Origin: Phytophthora quininea
Lineage: Eukaryota; Oomycota; Peronosporomycetes; Peronosporales; Peronosporaceae
Direction: 5' to 3'
DNA length: 47,478 nt
Assembly (NCBI GenBank): GCA_011947345.1
Contig: JAAVTG010000669.1
Span: forward strand, 1-47,478
Under the pieces are notes generated by a model. It had not been told where the DNA came from. It made no database searches and was given only the letters and a program-made list of their open reading frames with translations. A program made the translations under genes and the position numbers. Below, piece by piece: positions 32,218 to 42,973 of this stretch (position 1 is its first letter; each line of letters opens with the position of its first letter).

Positions 32218-33039
32218 TGTGGTGTAGGAATCCACTGAACTTTCGCTAAGGCAGCAGCGAGCTTCCGCACACAACAATACACCTTCCAGAACGTCAGGCG
32301 AATGTTGGGCGTGATCTGAAGGAACCAGGTCCGACCCTGCCCAAGCCGGTGTGGCCTCCACTCACTGTCTACGCTGAAGGCAAATATAAACCGACGCTAC
32401 AGGTGCGAGCCTTCGCCTGTACGTCCAAACACTCTATCACACACTCAAAACCCCGTGGCACCAGCAGACGAAGGTTGCCTAGTCCCGTGGACTCTCTTAT
32501 GGGGGCGCCGGAGTATAACTCCGGCTGGAAGTCACGTTGGAATGCGACCCGCACTCCACACACAAGGGCTCTTTCGCCCAACACTCCCCTATTAATAGGG
32601 CCAAACCAAAATACACTCTAACTACCACTCTTCACTCTTGGCCTGACCAAACGAACACTCACTTCACGAAGGTCTGTGCTCGCTGGCAGGCATAACCCAC
32701 GACCACAGGGCAAGGTGCTTACCTAGGACGCTTGGCCGCTTGGGAAGTCGGGGGAAAATTCTGCTCTGTTTGTATCGCCCTCTCGGGCTCTTACTCTTTC
32801 TAATCCTACCCTTATCTATGAATCTATACAAATGTCAAGTGAAACGCAAGCGTCGCCGTCGGAGCTACCCATCCGAAGATTCACGACCAGGCGATGGTTC
32901 GCAATAGCGACCACCTCGGGATAGCGACCTTCAATGAACCTTCGCCTCGTGTCGCCATTGGTCCAGCTCGACGCCTTTTATCAGCTAATAGCGGAGGCGA
33001 CAGTTCGTTGACGGATCTTGGAGAAATCTCCACATCACA
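32218..33039 (-). repeat. Left LTR (3' LTR of the minus-strand element)
   Basis: Plus strand begins TGTGGTGTAGG and ends CTCCACATCACA; with the right copy ending CTCCACCACA the termini form the inverted repeat TGTGGTG/CACCACA. Contains three GAANNTTC palindromes (32237, 32875, 32936). An AT dinucleotide near the end is absent from the other copy. Confidence 0.9.
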
Positions 33040-33049
33040 ACACCCCTGG
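33040..33049 (-). promoter_or_regulatory. Probable polypurine tract
   Basis: On the minus strand CCAGGGGTGT lies directly before the 3' LTR, where the plus-strand primer of reverse transcription should be. It is short and contains pyrimidines, so the call rests on position. Confidence 0.4.
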
Positions 33050-33078
33050 CGAGGCTCGAACCTCGGCATCTTCTTCCC

Positions 33079-36000
33079 ATGAGTGGCTTCGTCGGGCGTG
33101 CCGCTTCCCGCACCATGCAAGCTGCTGGCCTCACGACGCCTCCGCCTCCGTTGGTCAGTCACTCCCGAACTTGGTCTTTCTCTCCGTGTACTGACGCTGT
33201 TCTCATGTAGGCTCCAGCAGCCGACTTGGCTGGCACCACGAGCGTCTCTTCGTCCTCCGAGCCGCCAGGCGGGTCGGCTGATGTCCTTCCTCCGCCCACC
33301 TTGAGCTCCACGGCCGTGACGCGGGCCTTCACGGCGGATACGGCACTCCCGGGCGTCAGCGAAGACACGCTGAGGGATTTGCTGGACGAATCGTTGGCGT
33401 CTGCCTCGGAGCGGACCATCGCTGTCACGGGCAATCAGTTGGCGGACCTGGCGAAGGTCCTCATTCGTGCCCACTCGCACCCGCCGGGCATGATGGATGC
33501 TGCGTACTGGCGACGTCTTGACGCTGCTCGCTCCGTTTCTGATGTCGTTGCAGCCACCGCGGACACTCCCTCGCTCGACCAGACGCGGAGGAAGAAGCCG
33601 GACGACTGCGCGCGTCTGGAGACTGCTCACCTGGCTCAAGTCGCTTCGCACAAGGCCTTGATGAAGGAGACGAATATTCGGGAGAACGCCAAGGTGTTTG
33701 CGCGCCAGGCGACGGCCGAGACTGAAGAGCTAAAGAAGCAGGTGAAGATCGCGACGGAGACTGGGACGGCCTACTATCAGCGAGCTCTTGACGTCCAAGC
33801 GTCGCTGGATGTCCACACCGAGAATGTGTCCAAGCTCCAAGCTCTTCTAGAGGCTAGTGAAGATTCGGTGCGACGCCTTCGGAAGCAACTAGCTAAGGAG
33901 CGCGAAGTCTTCAAAGCATCGCTGTCTGCCAACACAAGTTGAGTCGACAAGTTGACTCGCCTACTGTCGCGGCTGGTTGCGGGTGATTCGTCAGACGTCC
34001 AGGCGCTCCGAACGAAGGAAGAGGTTCAGGCTGGACGTATCCAACGTCTTCGCCGCGCCAATGCCATTCTTCGCGAACACTTCAGTCTCCAATCTCTGGA
34101 CCCTGATACTCTCGTGACCGCAGTCTAAGGTTCGTTTCCTCCTCGTTGTTCGTCTCCTTTGTCCGGCGTATTTATTCTCACCTTTGACGATGTTTCCAGG
34201 CATTCCGTCGGGTGACCTCCAGCTCTAGGCTTTAGACTTGGATCAAGAGACGGTTGACATTCTGGACCAGCTCCGACGGCGAGACGTTGCTGCCGGGTCG
34301 TCCACCCCGCTAGAGATGTTGGTCGCGGAGGCTGTCCACCACGCTAAGAACCCTAGCAAGCGTCGGCGTCTTCGCTAGTCGGTGAGCGACTGTGACGACG
34401 ATGAAGAAGAGTTCGAATGCTCGTTCAGAGCGTCTCAAGTGTCTGTCGGGTCTAACGATGGTCCTCTCTCTTCTGGCGAGGACTCATCGGCTCGTTTCGC
34501 TGTTGCGGGGCTTGCAGACGACCCTGGTGTTTCGAGCGAGCCTTCGCCTAGCCGTCGCAGGCGTCTGATGAAGCCCAAGCACTGGAAGAAGCGTTCTGAC
34601 CGCAGTCGCCCTCGCAAGAAGCGTCGCTCATCGTCCGGCCCAGTCTCCACCACTCCCGCGGTGTCCGCAAGGCAGCTCGGGCCCGGCGCGGAGTCTACTG
34701 GGTCGGAAATCCCGCGTGAATCATCGTCTGGTGATACGTCTGCGCCGAGTGGCCCAGCTCCTGGTCCTCCAGCACGCGACGAAGCTTCAAGTCAAGCCGC
34801 GTCGTCCGCTGTTCCTCTGTCAGCGTCTGATGCGAGGAGGCCCACGTTCTGCCGTATCGTCTCCGCCAGCATCATCAACCGCCCCTCGAGCTTCGGTTCC
34901 GTTCAGGACTACTGCCCCTGGGCGTGATCGTCCCTTACCGACATTCAGCGATCCTCCTTCGTCGAGTGCTCGGCGAGGGTTGCCTCGCCGCCAAGTTGCC
35001 GAACGGGGCGAGTTCAAGACATCGCTGTTGGTCGAGCAGGAAGCTGCGTCTGACTCTGAAGTGCTGGGAGGTGGCGTCGATGATTCGCCAGTCGCTGGTT
35101 CACGTTCGGCCGTCGTTGATCTCACCTGTGAAGCCCTGATACGGCGTCTGTGGCTGGCTCCGCTGGCCGCGAGTCAAGCGACGGCGAAGCTTCGCCGATT
35201 TCCCAAGCTACTTCCGCTGTAGCTCAACCTGCCGATCGCTCTCTCGCTGTGCTTTCCTCTGGTGTGGTATTTCGTGGAGCTTTCGCTCCTGGTGGACTTC
35301 CCTCGCGGACGGTTCGACCAGAAGTTTCGCTTTCGTCTGGATCTCCGCCCCCAACTGCTTCTGGTGGAGTATTGCTTCCTGCGCCCGCTGGTGGAGTTGT
35401 GTCGGGCATTGGTGCCAGCGGAGCTTCGTCTGCAGCTGCCCGAGTGGTGCTTCGACTGGAGCAGCCTCCGGCGAGATCCCGCTGGCAGCAACGGCGCCTT
35501 CGACTCGGTCGACCCGTCGTCGTCCTGGCATGCAGCTCGTAGCTACCTTCGCTCGGGGTGCTAATCCCCGTGGGGCCACGCCAACAGCTGAATTCCCAGT
35601 GCCGCCGCCTGGTCCTCGCCCCATGATTCCCGCGCAGGCGAAGTTTCCTTCGGCTCTGCTTCCTTTCGTGGATCTGGAGTTTGACAAGCCCGCGGCCGAT
35701 CGCTGCTGGAGCCGGATTTTGTGCTCGCGCCTGCCGACGCCGATCGCGGCAAACGCGATCGCCCCTTGTTCTCCGGAAGGCATCAACGCCTTCGCTAACT
35801 TTCGGGACCCGGTCCACCCCTACCAGGCATTGCTCAGGCTCCTTCCAGACCGTGCAAGCGTTTTCGACAGTCTCCAGCACGACCTCAACCAAGCCATCTC
35901 ACGTCGAGCGCCGATTCCGTTGCGGTATTTTCACTTGTGGCGGAGTCTGCGTGGCGTCGGTGCGCAGGGCGATCTGGGGTTCGCTCTGTGGGAACGTCAC

Positions 36001-36732
36001 CACTGGATTCCCCAAGCATGCGTCGAGAATGGCCTGCGAGCCTATGCCAGCAATCCGAGCCACGATCCCAGCGTGCTTCACAACCGGGCCGACGCTTGGG
36101 TCAGATACTTCGCGGCGCGGAAGAAGCGGGCCGACAACCTTCGTGTCCACGTGAAGCGGACTTTCTGGAGCGATTGGCTGCTTGGAGATCAGGAGAAGCC
36201 ACAGGAGGAGCGAGTGCTCGTTCCCGAGTTGATCTTCGAGCCATCCGTGCCGGTGATGTCGATGGAAAACCTCTCGTGGTTGCCTGGAAGTGATGATTGG
36301 GTCAGCGAAGTTTCGGCGTTGGACCGCGACCAGCCTTGGCGTGACTGCTGGATGACTCGGCCGGAGATTCGCCCGTTCAACACCATCTTCCTCCCGTGCA
36401 ACCCGACGGTGTATGTCTTCGTTCCACACGGATCTACCCCAGCGACGGTCGGCGAGCAGATCGACATCGATCCCGAGGTCTTGCCAAGTGAAGTCGCCGC
36501 CAACTGGGACCACGACTTCGCCGACATCCGCGTCGCTCGGGCTCAGCGAGCTGGTACCATCGTTGCCTCGGGTGAGGAGAGAGGTGGCGATGGCGAAGGT
36601 TCAGCGTCTGGGGACTTGTCGCTGCTCGCTTCCGCCGCGGCGTCGTCATCAGGGGCCGTAACTTCGCTCGCCGTTCAGCAGAGTCCGTGGTCTTTTCTCC
36701 AGCGCGCACATGCGGTAAACGATCGCTCGTAG
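33079..36732 (+). pseudogene. Antisense intron-containing gene of the Gypsy element (coiled coil plus unknown C-terminal domain)
   Basis: Seen: ATG at 33079 (MSGFVGRAASRTMQ), 57-bp intron 33154-33210 (GTCAGT...TACTGAC...TAG) and exon 2 with a long coiled coil (about 33600-33930, LRKQLAKEREVFKASL). A second probable intron is 34130-34199. Next comes an acidic then basic region with a nuclear-localisation-like stretch (KKRSDRSRPRKKRRSSS) and a Ser/Pro-rich part with breaks near 34850, 35130 and 35450. A 400-codon frame (35530-36732) ends it, with FANFRDPVHPYQALLRLLPD, RYFHLWRSLRGVGAQGDLGF and TFWSDWLLGDQEK. I do not recognise this domain. In-frame stops at 33940 (TGA), 34126 (TAA), 34226 and 34378 (TAG). 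It opposes gag-pol, and its ATG is 40 bp inside the LTR, so an antisense promoter in the LTR could drive it. Confidence 0.65.
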
Positions 36733-36892
36733 TGTTGTCTTGGTTGCGCTCTGGCAGCTTGTTTGTCCGTTTTCCTTGATCGTTGAATTTACGTAGTCAT
36801 ATATAACATGCATCTTTCGGTTGCAGTAGCTTCTTTCGTCTGCTGTTGTAGGCTGCACCGCCCCACAGACAGATCATCATTTGGCGAGGCTT
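36733..36892. other. Tail-to-tail junction of the antisense gene and pol
   Basis: 160 bp between the antisense gene stop (36730-36732) and the pol stop (36893). It should hold the 3' end of the antisense transcript; no clear AATAAA is seen. Confidence 0.4.
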
Positions 36893-37540
36893 CTATTCCT
36901 CGTCCGCAACTTGGACCATCTCCAGACGCTGGTCACACTTCTTCCTGCGAAGATAGTCGTAGAGGAGGCCGCCACAGGACAGGTTCGTTACCGGCTCCCA
37001 CGAAGGTTCGTCATATCCGGCCCATTTTACCTTGAATTCCCGCACAGACCTAGCTGTACTTGGCGACACCGGTAGTCGGTCATCTAGAATTGCTTCAACT
37101 TCGAAGCGATCGTTCGTCTGGTCTGGTTCCCAACTGTCCTCCGGTAGCAGCTCCTCATCAAAGTCCAGGCGATTGTCCTCTGTCATTTCTGGGGCCAAGC
37201 GAACCTTCGGCCGGTCACCATACTCTTGTACCGGCTTCAGCCGTGAGACGTGCACAATCGGGTAGAATCTGTATCCGCGGCGGTCGGGCAACTCTAGCTC
37301 GTACGCGAACTCTTCGACCTTCGCCTTGATGCGGAACGGGCCGTGCCAGAGATGAGCAAGCTTCTTGGTCAATCCTGGTTTTACTCGCTCCATATAGAGC
37401 CACGCACGACTTCCGACTTCGAACAGAGGCTTCGCTCGGGGCTGCTCCGTCCTGTCCTCATTCACCCGGTTCAGTGCGGAGTTGGGCGAAGGTTCGTTGT
37501 CTACCGCGGGCGGTACAGATGCCTTCTTTCGTCGACTCAT
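36893..37540 (-). pseudogene. Integrase C-terminus with chromodomain
   Basis: Seen: 215 codons. FEVGSRAWLYMERVKPGLTKKLAHLWHGPF is the GPY/F-type integrase module (about 37415-37325). YPIVHVSRLKPV follows, then a chromodomain at the C-terminus (about 37095-36930): FEVEAILDDR, FKVKWAGYDEPSWEPVTNL, LLYDYLRRKK. Known: chromodomains of chromoviruses steer integration to marked chromatin. The aromatic cage residues (the F-V start, W of VKWAGY and W of SWEP) are present. A one-base break near 37550 separates it from the core. Confidence 0.85.
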
Positions 37541-37553
37541 CGCTTCGTTGTGC

Positions 37554-38635
37554 CTATCGGATCGCGCGCTTTTCCCTCGCTTGATACTCTTTGGCCATCT
37601 CTAGTGATATGCCCTGCTGCCGATTAATCTCTCTCCTCCATGCCGAGCTGTCAGTTCGCGTCGCGAATCCTCGTTTCACGGAAGAGGTCATCGCCCTGAG
37701 GGTAGTCCGAGCATCCCATCCATGGACGAGGTAAAACGGTGTCTCCTTACGTGTGGAGTCCACGGAATTGTTGATCGCAAATATCAGTCGTTCGACGAGT
37801 TCGTCCCAGTCCTGCTGTAACGGGTCTTCCACATAAACCTTCACCGACGCCATGACTGACTTCACCGACCTCTCTTGCTGACCGTTAGCTTGCGGACGAT
37901 AGCTCAACGTTGCCCGGGAGCGAGACTGCATCGTTTCCGCGAAAGTCTGAAATACTTCACTCATGAACCGTGGGTCACGGTCGTGTCGAATCATCGTTGG
38001 GGCTCCAAACCTTCGGTAGACACATTCCTCGAATGCTTGGGCTACTTTGATCGCCGAAGTATCGCTCATGGCTTTGGCGATGACGTACCCTGTGAACGAA
38101 CACTGGAATAACAGTAGCGCGGTATTCCCGCGACGACTCTTCGGTAGAGGGATCACGAAGTCCATCGACACTAGCTGGAAAGGATGGTCGGCCAGGATAT
38201 TGCCGGGGAGTATCCCCTAAGCTGTGGACGACTCTTGCTCGTATTACAATCAGGGCATGACCTCACGTGTTTCTCCACCTCGGTGTACAGTCCATTCCAG
38301 TAGTAGTCCATCCTGACGCGCAGATACGTTCGTATCACGCCTTGGTGCCCACCTTCCAATGAATCATGGCAATTCTGCAACACTTCTTGAATCATCGTTG
38401 TCGGCACTACTAGTCGCATTCGTACACTCTCATCCTCCTCGCGGCCTCGGCGACGGTTCATTCCCACGTAGTACAATACATCGTCTTCCGTCAGAACGAA
38501 CTTGTCCGCCCATTTCCACGCTTCTTTAGCTTCTTTATAGCTGAGGTGTTCGAAATTCCCTTTAGCACCGCCTTGATGTCCGCCAATCGTGTTTCCTCGT
38601 TCTGGGCTTGCGCGATTCTCTTCCGACGTCCACAC
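37554..38635 (-). pseudogene. Integrase zinc finger and DDE core
   Basis: Seen: HHCC finger H-D-S-L-E-G-G-H...VRSCPDCNTSK (about 38365-38250), then the core with Asp in MSMDFVIPLPKSRRGN (38171), Asp in RHDRDPRF (about 37990) and Glu in QANGQQERSVK (about 37875), the D,D35E pattern. The frames are separated by a stop or shift near 38215. The core itself is unbroken for 205 codons and keeps all three acids. Confidence 0.85.
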
Positions 38636-39731
38636 TGAACTTCGATCGGATCAACGTCCTCTGTCGATGCCCCAGCAGGCGATGTTTCGTTTGGCGAAGG
38701 TTCGTTCGCGGCGGGATCCGGATTTGGACCTTCGCGAGTTGTCTCACCTTCATGGCTGTCCTTCGAAGTCTCTCCGGATGGTAGGGTCGACGGTTCGTCG
38801 GTAAACCGCACGCGTCTGGCTCGGTCCCTCGCCTGCCGGTGGGTCATAACAGAAATATTGCCTTGGTTCGGTTCTACGAAGCTGTCGAACGTCTTCTTGT
38901 GCGCCCGGTCGTCCAGCGCGTCATTTCGAGCAAATTCAGCCTGCTCACGATTGTTCAGCTCCTCCTTGTCTCGCATGGGCTCGTAAATGACTTGCTGGAT
39001 GCGGTTTAGTTCTCGTAGTTCCGTTTTCCTTGCTGGGTCTTGCACTTGACTGGAACTTCTTAACTCCAAGGTTTCGCTCGCCAATGAGTCGGCGGCGGCG
39101 TTGTACTTCCGCATTATGTGCAGGTATTTGGTGCTCGAAGCTTCGCTGTCAGTTCCTTATGCCGGTTCAGCTGCAGTTGCAGCGCTTCCTTCCGACATGC
39201 GATCACCCCTAGGGATTGCTGGATTGCGAGCCTAGAGTCACCGACGATGATTAAATCATCGCCATTATTCATTCCTGTGTACTCAGCGGTGTTTACAGTG
39301 GTCGACTCGAGGAACGCACTCGCAGCGATCGCTATCTCCCAAGTCGGTAGTCTCCACAGAATCCACGAACAGCTTCCGTAGCCGCCATACTTCTCTGTCT
39401 TCGCCGAGCCGTCGAACGAGAGTACGAGGCCTTCGTAGTCCTTAGGCAGGCGGGCGTACAGCAGCATGGGGTCAATCCGAACCGTCGCTGAGCCTTTGGA
39501 GGGCGGTGCCAGTGGTGCTAGCGAGTCTTCGAGGTCCACAAAGCTCGTTACGGTTGCTTGGAGAAGCTTCGCGAAGTCCGTGTCCTTCTCCGGCACCCTT
39601 TGAACGATCAAATGCCATGGCGACAGGAGGACTGCGAACTGCAGCGCGCGACCGAACAGCGATTTGGACTTAAATACCCACTCAAGCGTCGAAAACCGCG
39701 TGTACACTCGTAATGTCTTGCCAGCAAGCAT
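38491..39731 (-). pseudogene. Second, archaeal-type RNase H and long linker
   Basis: Seen: after the usual connection domain, LSFDGSAKTEKYGGYGSCSW (about 39425-39365), NTAEYTGM (about 39290), IVGDSRLAIQQSLG (about 39250-39210) and YNAAADSLA (about 39105-39080) give the D-E-D-D set of an RNase HI of the archaeal/plant type. A one-base break near 39120 separates the last motif. A 150-residue hydrophilic linker follows, with NEPSPNETSP encoded by a GAANNTTC site. Known: acquisition of an extra archaeal-type RNase H has been described for some LTR elements, including oomycete ones. Confidence 0.7.
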
Positions 39732-41000
39732 CGTATGGCACCCTTTAGAAGCAACAGAAGCGCCAGCACCTCCTTCTCTGCGGGATGATAGTTCATCTCC
39801 GACTCCTTGAGTACCCGGCCGCGGAACAGCACTGGGTGAAGTTTCGCTTCGTGCTCCTGCAGGAGGGTCGTACTCAGCGCCCGCTCGTTTGCGAACAGCA
39901 TGACGTGAATTTCCTTTCCGCGATCGAAATGACGAAGTATTGGTGCGTCAGCGATCATCTGTTGAAGCTTCGCGAAGGCTGCCCTGGCCTTGGTGAGGTC
40001 ACCCCCGTCTGCGAAGTCGCGGTCAGCGAGCTGGTAAAGCGTGGCCCCGTACACAGCAAAATCTTGGATAAAGCGTCTATAGTAGTTCAGCGCACCAAGG
40101 AATGCCTGCATCCCTTTCTTGGTCGACGGGAACGACAGTTCCGATATGGCTCGAGTCTTTTAGTGTCCGCTTGGATGCCGCCGATCGAAACTTCGTGTGA
40201 CAGGAAGTTAACCTTGGCTGCATGAAAACACTCTTCATGAAACTAACACTGATTCGGCACTCCTCAAACCGGGCCAGTAATCGGTCTAACGTCGCCAAGC
40301 AGTCATCGAATATTTCGTCGCCGAAGCAGATGTCGTCTACAAGCGATCGCCGCTCCAATACCGGTGTGAACGACGATTTGCCGATTTCGCCGGTTGAGAA
40401 CATGTCGGCCTCCGGACTATTGATGAACTCCTGGAACGGGTCGTGGGCTTCCGAAACTTCTCTGTCAGCATCGAACTTCGTTATGGGGCCTTGCGTTGGT
40501 CTTGCGCCGTCCAACGAACGTTCGTACGCCTCTCGGCGAAGCTCTGCGGTTTGCGATTCTGCGTCTTTCATCTGTCCGGCGAACTTTCGCCAGCCTCCTT
40601 TCGGCTGAACAAACCCACACAGAGCGTTGTCGATCATGCGTTGGTAGATCATGGGGGCGTTCTTCAGTCCGAAGGGCATTCTGAGCCACTCGAAGTGGCC
40701 GAGCGCACACACAAAGGCGGAGATTTTTCGCGCGCGAAGCGTCATCACCACGGCCCAGAAACCGCTTGCCGCGTCGAGAGAGCAAAACCAGAGGTACCCT
40801 TCCAATTCGGTAAGCAGATCGTCGACCAGAGGCATCACGTACTCCATGATCGCGGTGATTGCATTCACCATCTTGCAATCAATGCACAGGCGAACGTCGC
40901 GACCGTTCTTCTTTATTACAATGACGATCGGCAACGCCCATGGACTGTCCGAAAAATCAACGAGCCCGGCCTGGAGAAGGCCTTTCAGTAGCTCCTAGAG
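39608..41000 (-). pseudogene. Reverse transcriptase and first RNase H
   Basis: Seen: ELLKGLLQAGLVDFSDSPWA with an in-frame TAG just before it (about 40996), VRLCIDCKMVNAIT, LWFCSLDAASGFWAV (first Asp), FEWLRMPFGLKNAPMIYQRM, and VDDICFGDEIFDD (about 40345-40310, the YxDD box read as LVDD). About 230 bp between palm and VDD contain an extra hydrophilic insert (QMKDAESQTAELRREAYER). FLGALNYYRRFI and KEIHVMLFANERALSTTLLQ...YHPAEKEVLALLLLL are the connection and RNase H start (40111-39720). Break near 40130. Confidence 0.85.
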
Positions 41001-42845
41001 CTTCTGCAGATGACGGATCGGTACGCGTCGAGCACGCTGTTTGATAGGTGTGTGTCCTTGCACATCGATATCGCACGCCACCCTGTACGCTGGTGGAGGC
41101 ATCGCATTCCCGCTCGAGATCATGATTTCTTCATGGAGCTTTAGTACCTGCACCAGCCGTTCTTGTTGTTCGCTCGTCCTGGCACCACTTTGTACGTTTG
41201 GGGCGGAATTGTCCAGCGCACTAGGCGAAACTTTGCTGAGGTCCGGTAGGAACGCTAACTCATGAGCGTAGTCGTCCAAGCCGACTTCATTGGCCGGGTG
41301 TTCAAACTCTCCCGCATCAACCGTCGCTGGGCTCTCTGCCGCCTCTGCGGCCACGACGCGCATCGCTGACAAGAAGGCACGATCCAGCTTCGACATCGCC
41401 GCCTCTGCAGGCTCAGCGATGTCGCCTTGAACTACCGCTTCCGCCTCCTCGACGTCGATGAAGGGCAGCCCTTCATTCTGAGGGGCAGGCGAAGGTTCGC
41501 TTGACGACTGTGACCTTCTGCAGGACCGATTGGTTCGCCGGCCGACGTCACCTTGTCGACACATGTGGTGGGCGTCGTTAGCCCTTTCACTAGCCTTCGC
41601 CATCGGGCTGATCGTATATGCGTCTCCATCGTTATCCTTGTCACTTTCTGGGCGAGGTTCCTCCTCTGGTTGCACGCTGAATGATGGCGCGCTCGCTTCA
41701 CTTGTTGACGCGTCAACTAACTCCCACCGTTCCGCACATGTCAGCTTGCGGCGCGTACGTGTCGATAAATCTTCGCTCGGCCGTGGAAGTATTTCCGTAG
41801 GCTGGGCATACTCTGGACGCGGGACCGCCGGTGGTTGTGTCTCCAGCCACTGTGCGTAGATCTCGTATTCGCGATCGAGGAGGTGTCGATCTCGAACTCC
41901 GTCGTACACCAGTACCTGTCAGTCTCGGTACTTGCGCGAGATCGGACGAACGTACCCTTCTTCCCGTGGTAGATCACCATGGGGAACCCATTTCACAAAC
42001 GTCATGTGAGCTGGACAAGTGACGGCCACCGCGCTCACATTGCTCAAGCGAATCTTCGCTGGCTCCCCCAACGATTCGTGAGGACTGTGGGCACGATTTT
42101 CGACGTTCGCAGGATTCACAGCATATGCGTTTCTGACGGCGGGCGGTTCCTTTGTAGTCGGAACTCGGTCCACTCACCTGCGTCAATATGTTTAGGTCTC
42201 CTTTGTTGACGTGATTCCTCCCGATCGGGGCATCCTCCGTCCTTTTAGACTTAATAAGAGGAATCATCATTTCTCCCGGAAGCTTCGCCGTGGACTGGAA
42301 TAGATCCAAACGGACCCCAGCAGGTATCATGAAGTCCATACCCAGGACGATATCCACCCCGCACTGTGATCCATCACCCACATCTCGAACTCGTAGACCA
42401 TCTCCCAGCCCAGCGTCACCTTCACTGCTGACCGACGTTTCGTTGTTAGTGTACCTTTGTTTATTCCCTGCACGTCGATCGACCGCCCGTGATCCCGGAG
42501 GTGCCGCAGGCGAATCTTCTTGGCGAAACCTGTCGAGATGACGCTGACGTTCGCCCCGGTGTCGAGGAGAATCGTTGTTCGGTGGTCGTTGATCGATCCA
42601 TGTACTAGCGCCCGCATTCCGATCCTCTGGTCGTAGCGCTGCGACGACCACCACCCCAGTCGCTCTCCTTCCAAGAGCCGCATCACCTTGGGACGGCACC
42701 CCAAGGTCATCAACTGCGTTTCGCACACCGTACTGGTGACCGCAGCGTCGCTCACAGACTCCTTACTTTCTCCGTCATTTCTGCATTCAATATCACTGTC
42801 GGGGAAGCTTGCGCTTCTGTCACATCGGAGCCTCATCGTTTTCAC
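40995..42845 (-). pseudogene. Aspartic protease and protease-RT linker
   Basis: Seen: catalytic ILLDTGANVSVIS (about 42580-42540) and flap region, then VDIVLGMDFMIPAGVRLDLF (about 42360-42290) after a one-base break near 42350. LNILTQ and a charged linker follow, then 41909-40995 (YEIYAQWLETQPPAVPRPEY, an acidic region, HEEIMISSGNAMPPPAYRVACDIDV), the usual lead-in to RT. The DTG is intact, unlike in the 17-21 kb element. Confidence 0.8.
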
Positions 42846-42973
42846 ACTTCCAATTTCATCATTTGGCTATTTGTCGATCCCGACGAACGCATATATACAG
42901 TCCGCGTCCAGCGATGGTTCGACCAACTGTGGCAGCCCGTTAGGGCCCAACCCAGTCATTGTTGGCGAGCTGC

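Noticed and set aside
33047..33066. TGGCGAGGCTCGAACCTCGG as a plus-strand primer-binding site
   Set aside because: It begins with TGG and contains a T-arm-like palindrome, but the spacing does not fit a tRNA 3' end (the loop comes too early) and it lies 7 bases inside the LTR edge. The minus-strand PBS at 45415-45435 has correct geometry.
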